64,000 nucleotides of DNA, taken from positions 154,501-218,500 of the forward strand of contig WGNR01000003.1 of assembly GCA_016124445.1 (NCBI GenBank), in the 5' to 3' direction. Positions within the stretch are counted from its first letter, which is position 1, and each line of letters starts with the position of its first letter. The notes below the pieces were generated by a model, which made no database searches, had not been told where the DNA came from, and saw only the letters and a program-made list of their open reading frames with translations. Positions 41,301 through 50,639 of this stretch are shown here, one piece after another. A program made the position numbers and the translations under genes. This stretch comes from a bacterium. Lineage in GTDB: Bacteria; Planctomycetota; Planctomycetia; Pirellulales; Pirellulaceae.

Positions 41301-44245
41301 ATTGGCAGGTGCACATTGCCCGCTACCAGGTTGCCGCGTCGCTGTATCACCTGGGGAATTTCCGGGAAGCAATCGTCGAATCCCAAAACAATCATCGATC
41401 TGGGGTCGAACTCGGCGACGAGCAGGCATCGGGGATCATTCTCGACGTTTGGGCTCGTGCGACCCGCGGTGAGATTCCTGACTCACTATTCGATGCCGAA
41501 CTTGCCAGGTCACGCCACGACGCTCAGGGGCGAACGCAGCTGTACTTTGCTGTCGGCGTGCGTGATCTGTATCAAGGCAAGCTCGAATCAGCTGCTTCGG
41601 CCTTGGAACGCGCTGTCGAGACAGCTCGCGTCGCAGGGATCGAGAATGCTTACACGGCGCCAGCATCGGCCTGGCTGGCCACTGCGTACCGAATGCAGGC
41701 CGAGACGACCCCTCCGCATGCTCCTCAGACACGCGACTTATTGCTGGCGAAGGCCGAGCGAACCGCAAGGAGGGCGATCAAAGCCGCGAAAGTCTGCCCC
41801 AACGACCTGCCTCGCGCCATTCGCGAACGCGCCTTGGTGGCCGCCATGCGGGGCAATTACAAGAAGTCCCGAAAGCTGTTCGACAAGTGCCTCGAAATCG
41901 TCAAGAGCCTGGAAGCTACTTACGAACATGCGGTGACCCTTTGGCATCGAAGCCAGGTCGGGGTGTTCGCCGACTGGCGAGATGCGCGAACCGACGAACG
42001 CGAATCACAGCGTCTGTTCGATGAACTTACCATTGAGGATGACCGGTCTCAGACGCGTGAAGGAGAACTATCCTCACTGTCGCTGGTCGATCGGTTCGAC
42101 AACGTCCTGCAGGTGGGCCGCCAAATCGCCTCGGCCTTGACCATCGAGAAGATCTACGAAGAGTCCTGCAGTGGTGCCACACGGCTTTTGCGCGGCGAAA
42201 ACTGCCTGTTGCTTGAATTCGATCGCGAGGATGAAACCACCCCTCCGATGATTGTGAAGGGGCAATCGGACTTCGGCTACGATCGCAATAACTTGAATAT
42301 CGTGACCGAGGCCGGTCGTGCGATGACCTTCATCGAGTCTGGCAGCGACCGCGAACATCGTCGCGATTCGTCCAATCCTCGCTCGGCCATTTACATTCCC
42401 ATTTTCGTCCGCAATCGGCTGGCAGCCTGTCTCTACGTCACCCACTCTCAAGTGGTTGGCTTGTTTGGGGCAGACGAAGAAAGACTGGCCGACTTTGTGG
42501 GAACGATTTCCGGGGCTGCGTTGGAGAACGCGGAAGGCTTTAAAGACCTGACCCAGTTGAACACGACGCTCGAACAACGGATCGCCGAACGAACGGCGGC
42601 TGCCGTTTCCCGAGCTGCCGAATTGGCTCGCTCTAATCTGCAGTTGGAGCGAACGGCCGAAAACCTGCGAAATACCGAGGAACAACTTCGCGTTGCCAAG
42701 GTTGCCGCCGAAACTGCCAACGAGGCCAAGAGCCGCTTCCTGGCCACCATGAGCCACGAGATTCGTACGCCGCTCAATGGTATTCTCGGCATGACCGAAC
42801 TGGCACTGCGGACCGATTTGACCAACCAACAGCGAAACTGCCTGACGGTGATCAACCAATCGGGCGAGACCTTGTTGAACTTGCTGAACGACATCCTCGA
42901 CATTTCCAAAGTCGAAGCAGGCAAGATGCAGTTGGAAGAGATTCCGATGGACCCGCACATGGTCGTTGGCTCGGCCGTGCGGCTGCTGGCCGTCAATGCC
43001 GCGAACAAGGGTATCGAACTGCTTTACCGGGTGGCTCCCGACGTCCCGGCCGAAATCGAGGGCGATCCGTGCCGGCTCCGCCAGGTGATCGTCAACCTGA
43101 TCGGCAATGCGATCAAGTTCACCGAGAAAGGGGAAGTGTTCGTCGACTGCAACGTTGATCGCAGCAGCGCGGTTCCCCAAATCCATTTCTCCGTCCGAGA
43201 TTCCGGGCCAGGCATTGCCAAGGAGAAGCAGGCCTCCATCTTCGAGGCATTCGAGCAAAGCGATAGTTCAACGACTCGCCGCTACGGTGGCACCGGGCTT
43301 GGCCTGGCGATCACTTCGCAGATCATCAATTTGATGCAAGGCCGTGTCTGGGTCGAAAGTGAACTGGGAGTCGGCAGCACCTTCCACGTCTCGATTCCCC
43401 TTCGCGCGACCGAAACCGTCCAGGGCGAAACGCCCGTTTTGCTCTCGGGTCACCATGTCCAAGTTGTTTCCGACAACCAGACATCCCGCAACCTGCTGGA
43501 AGAAATCGTGACCACCGCCGGCGCCACGTGCGAATCGCTTAGCCTGGAGGAAATCCGAACGATCGGCAACGACGAGACAGAAACCGATCGACCGATCGTC
43601 CTGATCGACTGGCAAGTTGGCTCCCAAAAGCACGCTGATTGGTTCGCTTCTCACGAATCGGCCGATCTGTTGAAGCTTCCGCATGTCGTGCTCGTCCCGC
43701 CTACCGGTGTTCCGGAAGGAATCGAAGAGTGCACCTCGACAACACTTACCAAGCCATTTTCGGCCGCGGAATTGGTCGCAACGATTCAGTCGGTGTACCA
43801 ATCTTCGCCCCAACCAAAGTTAGGCGGCATGGATCCGCGACAACCAGGCGAACGATCGCTGCACATCCTGCTAGCAGACGACGCGCCGGTAAACCAGGAG
43901 GTGGCCGTCGGGATTCTGGAACTGTTCGGCCATACCTGCGAGGTGGCCGGTACCGGTCGAGAGGCGCTGGAGCTCTATCAGAAGGGCAAATTTGACCTGG
44001 TGCTCATGGACCTGGAAATGCCGGAGATGGACGGATCGCAAGCAACCAGCGCGATTCGCCAGTGGGAAAAAGCGAACGACTGCCGCACACCGATCGTCGC
44101 CATGACAGCCCATGCCCTCGAGGGTGCGCGAGAGCAATGCCTTTCGGTCGGCATGGACGACTACCTGGCGAAACCTATTCAGCCTGATCGTATCAAGCAG
44201 TTGCTCGACGACATCGCAGCGGCCACAAGCAACACTTCAGCCTAG
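38312..44245 (+). CDS. Giant hybrid histidine kinase: pseudokinase / AAA ATPase / TPR / GAF / HisKA / HATPase / two receivers
   Basis: The protein has 1977 residues. Order: a Ser/Thr-kinase-like domain (~27-290); an AAA_16-type ATPase with Walker A GESGLGKS at 349-356 and Walker B IIILDD at 471-476; a long TPR-like helical region (~700-1240); GAF (~1264-1405); coiled coil; HisKA with H1482 in [11 protein letters not shown]; HATPase with the N box [16 protein letters not shown] and GGTGLGLA; a receiver-like domain with D1766 and a weak acidic pocket; and a full receiver with D1900 in [11 protein letters not shown]. In the first domain VAIK reads VEIR (R56), HRD reads HRG (G148) and DFG reads GFG (G172), so it should be inactive and probably acts as a sensor or scaffold. 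No membrane segments are seen. It is the likely phosphate source for the nearby HPt protein. Confidence 0.92.
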   Translation: MVVREAEAIVDTFVPHSEVADEIASRYEITSSCADPPYSKVYRGTDRINGEPVEIRAISLTSMTGGTRARVEFEASIRHEHHNEHLVPVLNFFRTDHDYYIVMPSVDGQSLGDVLSSEPLSVQETLQIGKDLFTALDAIHRRGSLHRGVTPSNLIVKQSGDKDLISGISLAGFGIVKRFHPDQIFGERECETVSYMSPEEAGSIDTDVGPPSDLYAAGILLFRCLAGCLPFQGSGAGEILFEHLTAPVPDLPSINPQVPRDLNELVHRLLKKDPRDRYQLASAVVEDLLAIEDAVTSGSSGTHITIGASDRRCTLTEPAFVARDQELEQLNNFIQGVGHGESSVILVEGESGLGKSRLLIESVRLARRNGNWVLRGQATTNVGQRPYRTLEGIVDGFLSMAEKDNDLLQRVRDKVGDMADALVAALPNLGNALQPKERMTEKSPAAFGENRTIDSLIRFLGALGSKQRPAIIILDDCQWADGLTHNLIRRWHTQSRDAKRHSALICSFRSEEVGEDHALRAIPRCERIALKPLSTGEIRQIAESMAGTLPPEAVELVTRLAVGSPFMASAVVRGLVESEALVAVDGAWRVDHQAMQDIQSSQEAASFLTHRIEMLPEETINLLSVGALVGKEFSLDMASSLTRMSVSEAVAALLHARDRNLIWERADGGHFVFVHDQIRSSLLDRLNSSEQKQLHLRAALHLQEHNPDRVSEIAYHLDEAGASETALGYALQAAEQARRQFSLEVAEKQYRIAQRGAQNQSKSIRFRIAEGLGDALMLRGQYPEAAPQFELAVELAEGDLDRAKIQSKLAELSFKRGDMESATKGFETALRTLGCSVPRNRLLVAIFLIWEAIKQVLHTCFPKLMLQRKGRPPNDSERLAIQLFALLTHGCWYCRSKTECLLAHLRGLNYAEDFLPSPELASAYSLHAPVVCLIPLFKRAIWYAQRSLELRRGFNDVWGQGQSLNYYSCALYAAGRYREAIEKGREAIQLLERTGDYWQVHIARYQVAASLYHLGNFREAIVESQNNHRSGVELGDEQASGIILDVWARATRGEIPDSLFDAELARSRHDAQGRTQLYFAVGVRDLYQGKLESAASALERAVETARVAGIENAYTAPASAWLATAYRMQAETTPPHAPQTRDLLLAKAERTARRAIKAAKVCPNDLPRAIRERALVAAMRGNYKKSRKLFDKCLEIVKSLEATYEHAVTLWHRSQVGVFADWRDARTDERESQRLFDELTIEDDRSQTREGELSSLSLVDRFDNVLQVGRQIASALTIEKIYEESCSGATRLLRGENCLLLEFDREDETTPPMIVKGQSDFGYDRNNLNIVTEAGRAMTFIESGSDREHRRDSSNPRSAIYIPIFVRNRLAACLYVTHSQVVGLFGADEERLADFVGTISGAALENAEGFKDLTQLNTTLEQRIAERTAAAVSRAAELARSNLQLERTAENLRNTEEQLRVAKVAAETANEAKSRFLATMSHEIRTPLNGILGMTELALRTDLTNQQRNCLTVINQSGETLLNLLNDILDISKVEAGKMQLEEIPMDPHMVVGSAVRLLAVNAANKGIELLYRVAPDVPAEIEGDPCRLRQVIVNLIGNAIKFTEKGEVFVDCNVDRSSAVPQIHFSVRDSGPGIAKEKQASIFEAFEQSDSSTTRRYGGTGLGLAITSQIINLMQGRVWVESELGVGSTFHVSIPLRATETVQGETPVLLSGHHVQVVSDNQTSRNLLEEIVTTAGATCESLSLEEIRTIGNDETETDRPIVLIDWQVGSQKHADWFASHESADLLKLPHVVLVPPTGVPEGIEECTSTTLTKPFSAAELVATIQSVYQSSPQPKLGGMDPRQPGERSLHILLADDAPVNQEVAVGILELFGHTCEVAGTGREALELYQKGKFDLVLMDLEMPEMDGSQATSAIRQWEKANDCRTPIVAMTAHALEGAREQCLSVGMDDYLAKPIQPDRIKQLLDDIAAATSNTSA

Positions 44246-44257
44246 CCGCCGGAAAAC

Positions 44258-45694
44258 CTAGCTGATGATCTCGTCCACGACCCGGGCCGGCTTGACCCCC
44301 GTCAGTCGCATGTCGAGTCCCTGGTATTTCACGCTGAATCGCTCGTGATCGATGCCCAACAGATGCAGCATCGTGGCGTGCAGATCGCGAACGTGCACAA
44401 CGTTCTCGGTCGCGTTGTAGCCAAGCTCGTCAGTCGCTCCGTAGGTGGTACCCCCTTTGATCGGACCGCCTGCCATCCACATGCTGAAGCCCTTGATGTG
44501 GTGATCTCGGCCGATACCCCCTTTGTTTTGCGACATCGGCGTACGACCGAACTCGCCGCCCCAGACGATCAAAGTGTCTTCCAACATGCCCCGCTGCTTC
44601 AGATCGGTAATGAGGGCATAGGTCGGCTTGTCGGTCAGTCCGCAGCAGATCCCCATGAACTTTTCCATCCCGCCGTGATGATCCCAGCCGCGATGATAAA
44701 GGTGGATGAAGCGAACGCCACGCTCTGCCAGGCGACGTGCCAACAGGCAGTTCGAGGCGAACGATCCGTCGCCCGGCTTGGCTCCATACATATCGAGGAT
44801 GTGCTGAGGCTCGTCCGACACATCGGTTAGTTGCGGTACCGACATCTGCATCCGGAAGGCCATTTCGTAGGCCGCGATCCGGCTGGCGATCTCCGGGTCG
44901 CCATTGGACTGCATGCGATGCTGATTCAGCCGACTGATCGCGTCGACCAGCTCGCGCTGCTGGCCGGCACCTACACCGGCCGGGTTGGCGACGTAGTTCA
45001 CCGGACTGCCAGTCGAACTAAATTCCACGCCCTGGTAACGGCTCGGCAAAAAGCCGCTGGCCCACTGACGAGAGGCGATCGGCTGCGGGTTTCTTCCGCC
45101 AATGCTGGAAAGCACCACGAAACCAGGAAGCTCGTCCGTTTCACTACCGATTCCATAGTTCACCCAGGCCCCCATCGAAGGACGACCGCTGATCGCAGTG
45201 CCGGTGTTCATGAACGTATGGGCCGGGTCGTGATTGATCTGCTCAGTTACCATCGATCGCATGATACAGATGTCGTCCGCGATCTTCTGATGCCACGGCA
45301 GGAAGTCGCTGATCTCCTGACCGCCGGCACCGTATTTGCCGAACTTGGTAATGGTCCCTTGGCACTTGAGGGCCTGCCCCTGTAATTGAGCGATCGGCTG
45401 CCCTTCGGTGTACGACGTGGGAAACGGCTGGCCATGCATTTTGGTCAGCACCGGTTTATTGTCGAACGTTTCCAGGTGGGACGGACCGCCCGCCATGCAC
45501 AGGAAGATCACCCGTTTGACGCGCTGCGGCAGGTTTGGCAAACCAGGTTGGCCCGGCACGCCCCCCTGTTTGATTTCCGGTTTCGCGGCAAGTCCGTCGC
45601 GCGCGAGCAAAGATCCGAGTGCCGCCGCACCAAGGCCGACGCCACCTTGCGAAAGGAACGTCCGCCGATTGAGCTCTAATGGATTCATATTCAT
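44258..45694 (-). CDS. DUF1501 protein, last gene of a sigma-factor operon
   Basis: The protein has 478 residues with an N-terminal Tat-like leader (LNRRTFLSQGGVGLGAAALGSLLA). Family segments: VIFLCMAGGPSHLETFDNKP, RSMVTEQINHDPAHTFMNTG, VWGGEFGRTPMSQ and LHLLGIDHERFSVKYQGLDMRL, the last two near the C-terminus. It differs from the first DUF1501 protein of this window by its G/Q-rich segment after the leader (KQGGVPGQPGLPNLP). It follows the DUF1549/DUF1553 gene by 15 bp and ends 12 bp from the convergent stop of the hybrid kinase. The molecular function of the family is not known. Confidence 0.9.
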   Translation of the reverse strand: MNMNPLELNRRTFLSQGGVGLGAAALGSLLARDGLAAKPEIKQGGVPGQPGLPNLPQRVKRVIFLCMAGGPSHLETFDNKPVLTKMHGQPFPTSYTEGQPIAQLQGQALKCQGTITKFGKYGAGGQEISDFLPWHQKIADDICIMRSMVTEQINHDPAHTFMNTGTAISGRPSMGAWVNYGIGSETDELPGFVVLSSIGGRNPQPIASRQWASGFLPSRYQGVEFSSTGSPVNYVANPAGVGAGQQRELVDAISRLNQHRMQSNGDPEIASRIAAYEMAFRMQMSVPQLTDVSDEPQHILDMYGAKPGDGSFASNCLLARRLAERGVRFIHLYHRGWDHHGGMEKFMGICCGLTDKPTYALITDLKQRGMLEDTLIVWGGEFGRTPMSQNKGGIGRDHHIKGFSMWMAGGPIKGGTTYGATDELGYNATENVVHVRDLHATMLHLLGIDHERFSVKYQGLDMRLTGVKPARVVDEIIS

Positions 45695-45709
45695 AGTCGA
45701 TTCGATCGG

Positions 45710-48052
45710 TTAGTTGCGGGTAATGAATTCGTCGAGATTGAAGATCGCCCGGGCAACCTGAGTCCAGGCAGCCAACTCGGCGACATCCAGCTTGTTGTCC
45801 ATCGGTTTCAGACCGATGCCAACCAATTGCTTGGCGGCTGCCTGATCCTTGCCATACAACTGGCGATTCTCATTAAGGATTTGCAAAAGGATTTCTTTTT
45901 CGAAGTCATCCGGCTTTCGCGAAACAGCCCACTGGTACGCTAGATCGAGACGCTGCGAGTCGGATGCTTTCGGCTGAGCAAGCACACGAGACGCGAACAC
46001 TCGAGCCGCTTCAACATAGGTCGGATCGTTCAGCAACACCAAGGCCGCGACCGGCGTGTTCGATTTGGGACGCTGGCAAGTGCTTTCCTCGCGGCTGGGT
46101 GCATCGAATGCCTTCAAGGCCGGATGCAAAAACTGCCGTTGCCAATGAACGTAAACGCCGCGACGCCACTGTTGATCGTTCTGATCGGCATGGTACTTTC
46201 GCGTGGGGAAGTTGAGATTGCGATAATAGCCTTCCGGTTGATATGGCTTCACACTCGGTCCGCCATATTCCAGGTTCAACAGACCGCTGACCGCCAGGGC
46301 ATTATCGCGGATCATCTCGGCCGAAAGCCGATGACGTGACTGATGCGTGTACAGACGATTGAGCGGATCCTTCTGACGAATCTCAGGCGTTTCATCCGCC
46401 GTCTGCCGATAGGCGGCCGGCATCACCATCTCCTTAACCATCCGCTTGACGTCCCAGCCATGGCTGTAAAAGTCAATCGCCAAGTGATCGAGCAACTCGG
46501 GATGCTCTGGCGGTTCGCCTTGGCCACCGAAATCTTCCAAGCTGGCCGAGAGGCCAACTCCGTAGAAGAGGTACCACAAGCGGTTCATGAACACTCGAGC
46601 GGTCAGCCCGCCAGAGCCCTGCTTGGCATCGACCAACCAGTTGGCCAGATCGAGCCGATTGGCTCGCTTGCCGTCGGCTCCGACCTTGCCAAGAAACGTC
46701 GGGATCGCCGGAGTCACGACCGCTCCGCTGTCATCCAACCAGTTACCACGAGGCAGCACACGCATTTCGCGCGGTTCGATGGACTCGGTAACCATCGTCA
46801 GTCGGGCCGAATCATTTAAGGCTTTGATCTGCTTTTTCAATCGCTCGACATCTTCTTTTTTATCTTTGGCAAGTTGATCGAGTTCTGCTTCCAGCTTGCT
46901 CAGCTTGGCACGCTGACGCTTGGAAAGAACTTTGATCTCAGGCGGCCGCTTGGTTGGCAACGCATTGGTGCCTTGCTTGAAGTGCGTTGCTTCATCGACA
47001 TCGGCGAAGAATGCCGCCAGCGAGTAGAAGTCGGTGATCGTGTAAGGATCATACTTATGGGTATGGCACTGGGCACAGCCAACGGTGGCTCCCATCCATA
47101 CCTGCGAAACGTTACGGACCCGATCAGCCGCATAGATTGCCAGGTATTCTTTCTCCTGCAGTCCCCCTTCATGCGTCGTTTGCAGAAGACGGTTGTAGCC
47201 GGTGGCGATCTTCTGATCGATGGTACTATCCGGAAGCAGGTCACCAGCCAATTGTTCGCGGGTAAACTGATCGAACGGTAGATTGTCGTTGAACGCGTCG
47301 AGGACGTAGTCGCGATAAGGAGAAATGTTGTGATCCTGATCGCCATGATATCCAACCGTATCGGCAAAACGCACCAAGTCCAACCAATAGGCCGCCATCC
47401 GTTCGCCGTACCGATCTGACGCCAGCAACCGGTCGACCACCTTCTCGTAGGCATCTGGCGAGGTGTCGTTCACAAACGCTTCGACTTCTTCCCAAGTGGG
47501 TGGCAACCCGGTCAGGTCGAACGTTACCCGGCGGATCAAAGTGACTTTGTCGGCCGGCTGCGACGGCGAAAACCCTTCCGCTTCCATCCGAGCAAGCAGG
47601 AAACGATCGATTTCACCTGCTGGCCAACTCTCGTCTTTTACCTCCGGAACTGGGGACTCCTTAGGCGGCACATAGGCCCAGGCCAACTGATACGCCGCTC
47701 CTTCTTTTACCCAGCGTTTAAGGACCTCGATCTCTTTGGGCGAAAGCTTCTTGCCTGATTTGAGCGGCGGCATCCGTTCGTCGGGCTCGGCGATGAGTCG
47801 CTGAAAGAACTCGCTCGAATCGAGGTCGCCTGGAACGATAGCGGCATCCTTGGCCGATTCTTCCTGATCCAACCGTAAGTCCGCTTCGCGATGCTCCGGA
47901 TCGGGACCGTGGCAGAAGAAGCAGTTCTCCGACAGAATCGGCCGAATGTCGCGGTTATATTCCAGTGGTTTCTCGGCCTGCGCAGCGCTACCAACACAAA
48001 GCAGGCACACCGCAGCGATCAACATCGAATTTGGCAAGGAGGGAAATCGCAT
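45710..48052 (-). CDS. PSCyt1/DUF1549/DUF1553 cytochrome-c-like secreted protein (second copy)
   Basis: The protein has 780 residues with a signal peptide ending AQAE. The cytochrome C motif CFFCH occurs near residue 45 with GPDPEHREADLRLDQEE behind it. DUF1549 follows (EIDRFLLARMEAEGFSPS, LTGLPPTWEEVEAFV), then a charged coiled coil (~375-415: LSKRQRAKLSKLEAELDQLAKDKKEDVERLKKQ in part) and DUF1553 (GLTARVFMNRLWYLFYG, TCQRPKSNTPVAALVLLND). It lacks the extra ~230 residues found in the middle of the first copy. It lies 39 bp downstream of the FecR/LamG gene and upstream of DUF1501 on the same strand, forming one four-gene operon with the sigma factor. Confidence 0.9.
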   Translation of the reverse strand: MRFPSLPNSMLIAAVCLLCVGSAAQAEKPLEYNRDIRPILSENCFFCHGPDPEHREADLRLDQEESAKDAAIVPGDLDSSEFFQRLIAEPDERMPPLKSGKKLSPKEIEVLKRWVKEGAAYQLAWAYVPPKESPVPEVKDESWPAGEIDRFLLARMEAEGFSPSQPADKVTLIRRVTFDLTGLPPTWEEVEAFVNDTSPDAYEKVVDRLLASDRYGERMAAYWLDLVRFADTVGYHGDQDHNISPYRDYVLDAFNDNLPFDQFTREQLAGDLLPDSTIDQKIATGYNRLLQTTHEGGLQEKEYLAIYAADRVRNVSQVWMGATVGCAQCHTHKYDPYTITDFYSLAAFFADVDEATHFKQGTNALPTKRPPEIKVLSKRQRAKLSKLEAELDQLAKDKKEDVERLKKQIKALNDSARLTMVTESIEPREMRVLPRGNWLDDSGAVVTPAIPTFLGKVGADGKRANRLDLANWLVDAKQGSGGLTARVFMNRLWYLFYGVGLSASLEDFGGQGEPPEHPELLDHLAIDFYSHGWDVKRMVKEMVMPAAYRQTADETPEIRQKDPLNRLYTHQSRHRLSAEMIRDNALAVSGLLNLEYGGPSVKPYQPEGYYRNLNFPTRKYHADQNDQQWRRGVYVHWQRQFLHPALKAFDAPSREESTCQRPKSNTPVAALVLLNDPTYVEAARVFASRVLAQPKASDSQRLDLAYQWAVSRKPDDFEKEILLQILNENRQLYGKDQAAAKQLVGIGLKPMDNKLDVAELAAWTQVARAIFNLDEFITRN

Positions 48053-48091
48053 CGGGCAGTATTTCAGGATGAGGTTGATTCGGAAGGATAG

Positions 48092-49705
48092 TTACGTTTG
48101 AGGAGGTCCGGCGATCAATTCATAGTGTCGTCGAATTTTCTCCGGGCTCAAGGCTTTCTTGTAGATAGCAACTTCATCGATTTCGCCGTGAAACTGTCGA
48201 CGCGTCCGGACGGCATCGAGTTGTCCCAGGACCACTTCGTAGTCTCTCGGGTCATCCAGTTGCAGCAAGTCGAGAATGAATTGAAGCTTCCCGTTGCAGT
48301 ACAGATAGATGCCGTCGGTTCGTTTCACGGCTGCAACGTGCGTCCACATTCCCGGGGCGCACGACTCCGCGCTGAACAGATTGATGCCACCTTCGTAGGT
48401 GTCTGGCGGATAGCGATAAAGCATCCGAATGGTTGCAGGCCGATGTACGACGTTGGTTTGGTTCGCGTATTCGAGCACGCAAAGATGCGTTTGACGTTTG
48501 GCGTCGGCTTGATCAGTGGGCAAGAGCCCAAGGAACGTTCCCCAATGCATCCGCTCGGCACGGACCCAGAATTCGATGGTGAACTCTCCTTGGTTCAAGT
48601 CTTCCAGCGGCTGGCTGCCCCCGAAATATCGCGACTGCGGACTCTCCGAAAAATGGAGACAACCTTGCTGCATCCGGAGCGATCCGTCGTGCGGACCATG
48701 AATAACGCCCAGGTAATCGTCCGACATATGATTACGCACCTGATCGCCAGTCATGTCGCCATCTTCAAATCGCCAGTAGACCAGCGGCTCGTCCTCGGCG
48801 ACGGCCGCCGCATATTGAGCGTTCGGACTTAACGATTGCTGATCGACTGGCAATACATCGACACGATCCTCGTCTGAAAAATCGTGCTCGACGACCGTCA
48901 GTTCAACGTGGTCGAACCTGGCCAACTGATTGGCCGCCACCGGTTCGCTACGGAGTGTGTCGCCTGAGGGCCCAAGTAGCGACGCCATCACATCACCGCG
49001 GCGGACGCCAATCTCAACATCCTTCGCGTTGACCTGGCAGACAAATTCACTTGAACCGCTGGCAATCGTAGCGATCGGACCGTTCAGAGAAAACGAACGG
49101 GTATCAGGCGGTGTAACCACCGAAGCTCGGCCATTCACTAAGGTCGCCTCGTGATCGGACAACAAATGGATTTCGCCAGGAGCCTCCAGTTGAACGCGAA
49201 CGCCAGAGAGAAACTCCAATCGCAATTGACCTCGGTTTAGTCGCAACGCTCCTGGCTTCACGCGGTCTCCGACTTTCAAAGAAGACTGCCCCAAAGCGTC
49301 TTCGCTGGTTTGCAGCACGATCGCCACCGGGTGTTGCCCGAGCAGTTGCGATTCGGCGAAATCGAGCATCGGGCCATTTGGCTGATCCTTCCGCCACGCG
49401 TTGAGCCAGAACAGGTTCAACAATCCAACGGCAACTAGCAGCGACAGGGCAATCGCCAACGAGATGCCCCAGCCGATGGATACTTGCGGACGTGCAGGAG
49501 ATGTGCCGACAGGCGACTCCTGCAGCAGGTTTTCCAATTCGGCTTCCAAGTCAACTTGTTCGACATAAACCGCACGGAACTCTGGATCGTTCAAAAGACG
49601 AGCTTCCAGCGCGGCAAGCTGCTCGGCCGTCAATTGATTCGCGGCCAGCGAATCGATTGACACGCGGGCCTCTTGTTCGAGTTGTCGGATGTTCTTCGCG
49701 TTCAT
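48092..49705 (-). CDS. FecR-like/LamG membrane protein, probable anti-sigma partner
   Basis: The protein has 537 residues from ATG 49705. The N-terminal ~75 residues form an acidic, helical, cytoplasmic domain (AANQLTAEQLAALEARLLND) of the kind that binds sigma factors. One membrane segment follows at ~87-110 (GISLAIALSLLVAVGLLNLFW), then a FecR-like periplasmic domain (VKPGALRLNRGQLRLEFLSGV, VVTPPDTRSFSLNG) and, from ~305, a concanavalin-like LamG domain (LVYWRFEDGD, GEFTIEFWVRAERMH, GEIDEVAIYKKALSPEKI). LamG domains often bind carbohydrates. The ECF sigma gene ends 14 bp upstream, so the pair should work as a transmembrane switch in which an outside ligand frees the sigma factor. The open frame starts 17 codons earlier, inside the sigma gene. 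Confidence 0.88.
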   Translation of the reverse strand: MNAKNIRQLEQEARVSIDSLAANQLTAEQLAALEARLLNDPEFRAVYVEQVDLEAELENLLQESPVGTSPARPQVSIGWGISLAIALSLLVAVGLLNLFWLNAWRKDQPNGPMLDFAESQLLGQHPVAIVLQTSEDALGQSSLKVGDRVKPGALRLNRGQLRLEFLSGVRVQLEAPGEIHLLSDHEATLVNGRASVVTPPDTRSFSLNGPIATIASGSSEFVCQVNAKDVEIGVRRGDVMASLLGPSGDTLRSEPVAANQLARFDHVELTVVEHDFSDEDRVDVLPVDQQSLSPNAQYAAAVAEDEPLVYWRFEDGDMTGDQVRNHMSDDYLGVIHGPHDGSLRMQQGCLHFSESPQSRYFGGSQPLEDLNQGEFTIEFWVRAERMHWGTFLGLLPTDQADAKRQTHLCVLEYANQTNVVHRPATIRMLYRYPPDTYEGGINLFSAESCAPGMWTHVAAVKRTDGIYLYCNGKLQFILDLLQLDDPRDYEVVLGQLDAVRTRRQFHGEIDEVAIYKKALSPEKIRRHYELIAGPPQT

Positions 49706-49719
49706 AGCTGCTGTAGCGG

Positions 49720-50256
49720 TTACTCTTCTGCCAGGGCGACCCGTTTGCGGACACATTGGGCCAATCGGTCTCGGATTCGATCTAATCGTCGATAAAGCGA
49801 TTTCGCGGTGGTTTTCATACGTTCGGCCAACTCGCCGATGGTTGTCTCGGACTCATAGCGAGAACGAAGTAGTAAAACGTCGGCCGACGGCAATTGTTCG
49901 ATGCAAATTTGCAGGGCACGGCTGCGTTGATTCAAACGTTCACGCGAAGTGTCGTGCGTTTCAGCCAACGTCCGCATCACGCTCTCGGAAAACACCATCC
50001 GATCACGTGCTCGCTTGCGGCGTAGATTGAGGGACTCGAAGTAGGCAAACTTCTGCGCCCACGGCAGAAAGTCTCGCCGCGGGTCGTACTCGTCAAACTT
50101 TTCCCACAGCACGATCGCCGTCGCCTGCCAAACCTCCTCGGCATCGTCGGCGCGTACGAACATCGCGCGAATGTAACGCATTAGCGCACGTTCATGTTTG
50201 ACGATCAATTCGACAAACGGCGTGGGATCGCGATCCGAAGGGTTAAGGTGGGTCAT
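49720..50256 (-). CDS. ECF-type RNA polymerase sigma factor (planctomycete family)
   Basis: The protein has 178 residues. Region 2 is visible at ~15-85 (FVELIVKHERALMRYIRAMF, DAEEVWQATAIVLWEKFDEYDPRRDFLPWAQKFAYFE in part) and region 4 at ~115-170 (QLPSADVLLLRSRYESETTIGELAERM, then a helix-turn-helix with KSLYRRLDRIRDRL). The wording WQATAIVLWEKFDEYD and FLPWA is characteristic of the Rhodopirellula/Verrucomicrobium sigma group. It heads the operon with the FecR/LamG protein, DUF1549/DUF1553 and DUF1501, and may direct its own transcription. The likely target promoter lies in the 383 bp upstream. Confidence 0.92.
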   Translation of the reverse strand: MTHLNPSDRDPTPFVELIVKHERALMRYIRAMFVRADDAEEVWQATAIVLWEKFDEYDPRRDFLPWAQKFAYFESLNLRRKRARDRMVFSESVMRTLAETHDTSRERLNQRSRALQICIEQLPSADVLLLRSRYESETTIGELAERMKTTAKSLYRRLDRIRDRLAQCVRKRVALAEE

Positions 50257-50639
50257 TCTTGCCGTAGCTACATCAAGCTGAGGATTCCTTTTCTCTAGGG
50301 TAATCTACCGCTACCTGTCCAATTCCCCTCGCAAACTTGGAAAAAACCTCGATTCGAGAAAAACGGTGCTTAAATGCGAGTTTTCAACTCTTTTTTGTTT
50401 TGTCGATGGGTCCGAGATCCGTACCGTTGGACAAACTTCCATGCCTTGGATGGCCACCCGAAAAGGAAGCGGCGAATTGTCGGCTAACTTTCTTCTAATT
50501 CGTGGTTTTCTCACGCTGGTGGTGTTAGTTTGAACGGTGGTCAGCTTGCAAATCCCCGTCACGATGACAGCACGTCGCAGCGAACGTTTTCGAGCGCGCG
50601 CACGGTCGTCATCCAACTCCTTTAGCGGCTAGGTGCAAC
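50257..50639. other. Divergent promoter region between the sigma-factor operon and the DUF4440-like gene
   Basis: This 383 bp stretch has A/T-rich parts near 50335-50405. It must hold the promoter of the sigma operon, perhaps autoregulated, and that of the DUF4440-like gene. I cannot pick an ECF promoter without a consensus from other copies. No gene is seen. Confidence 0.5.

Noticed and set aside
42074..43258. 394-residue minus-strand frame within the hybrid kinase
   Set aside because: It is antisense to the GAF/HisKA/HATPase region with clear catalytic motifs and has no family match.
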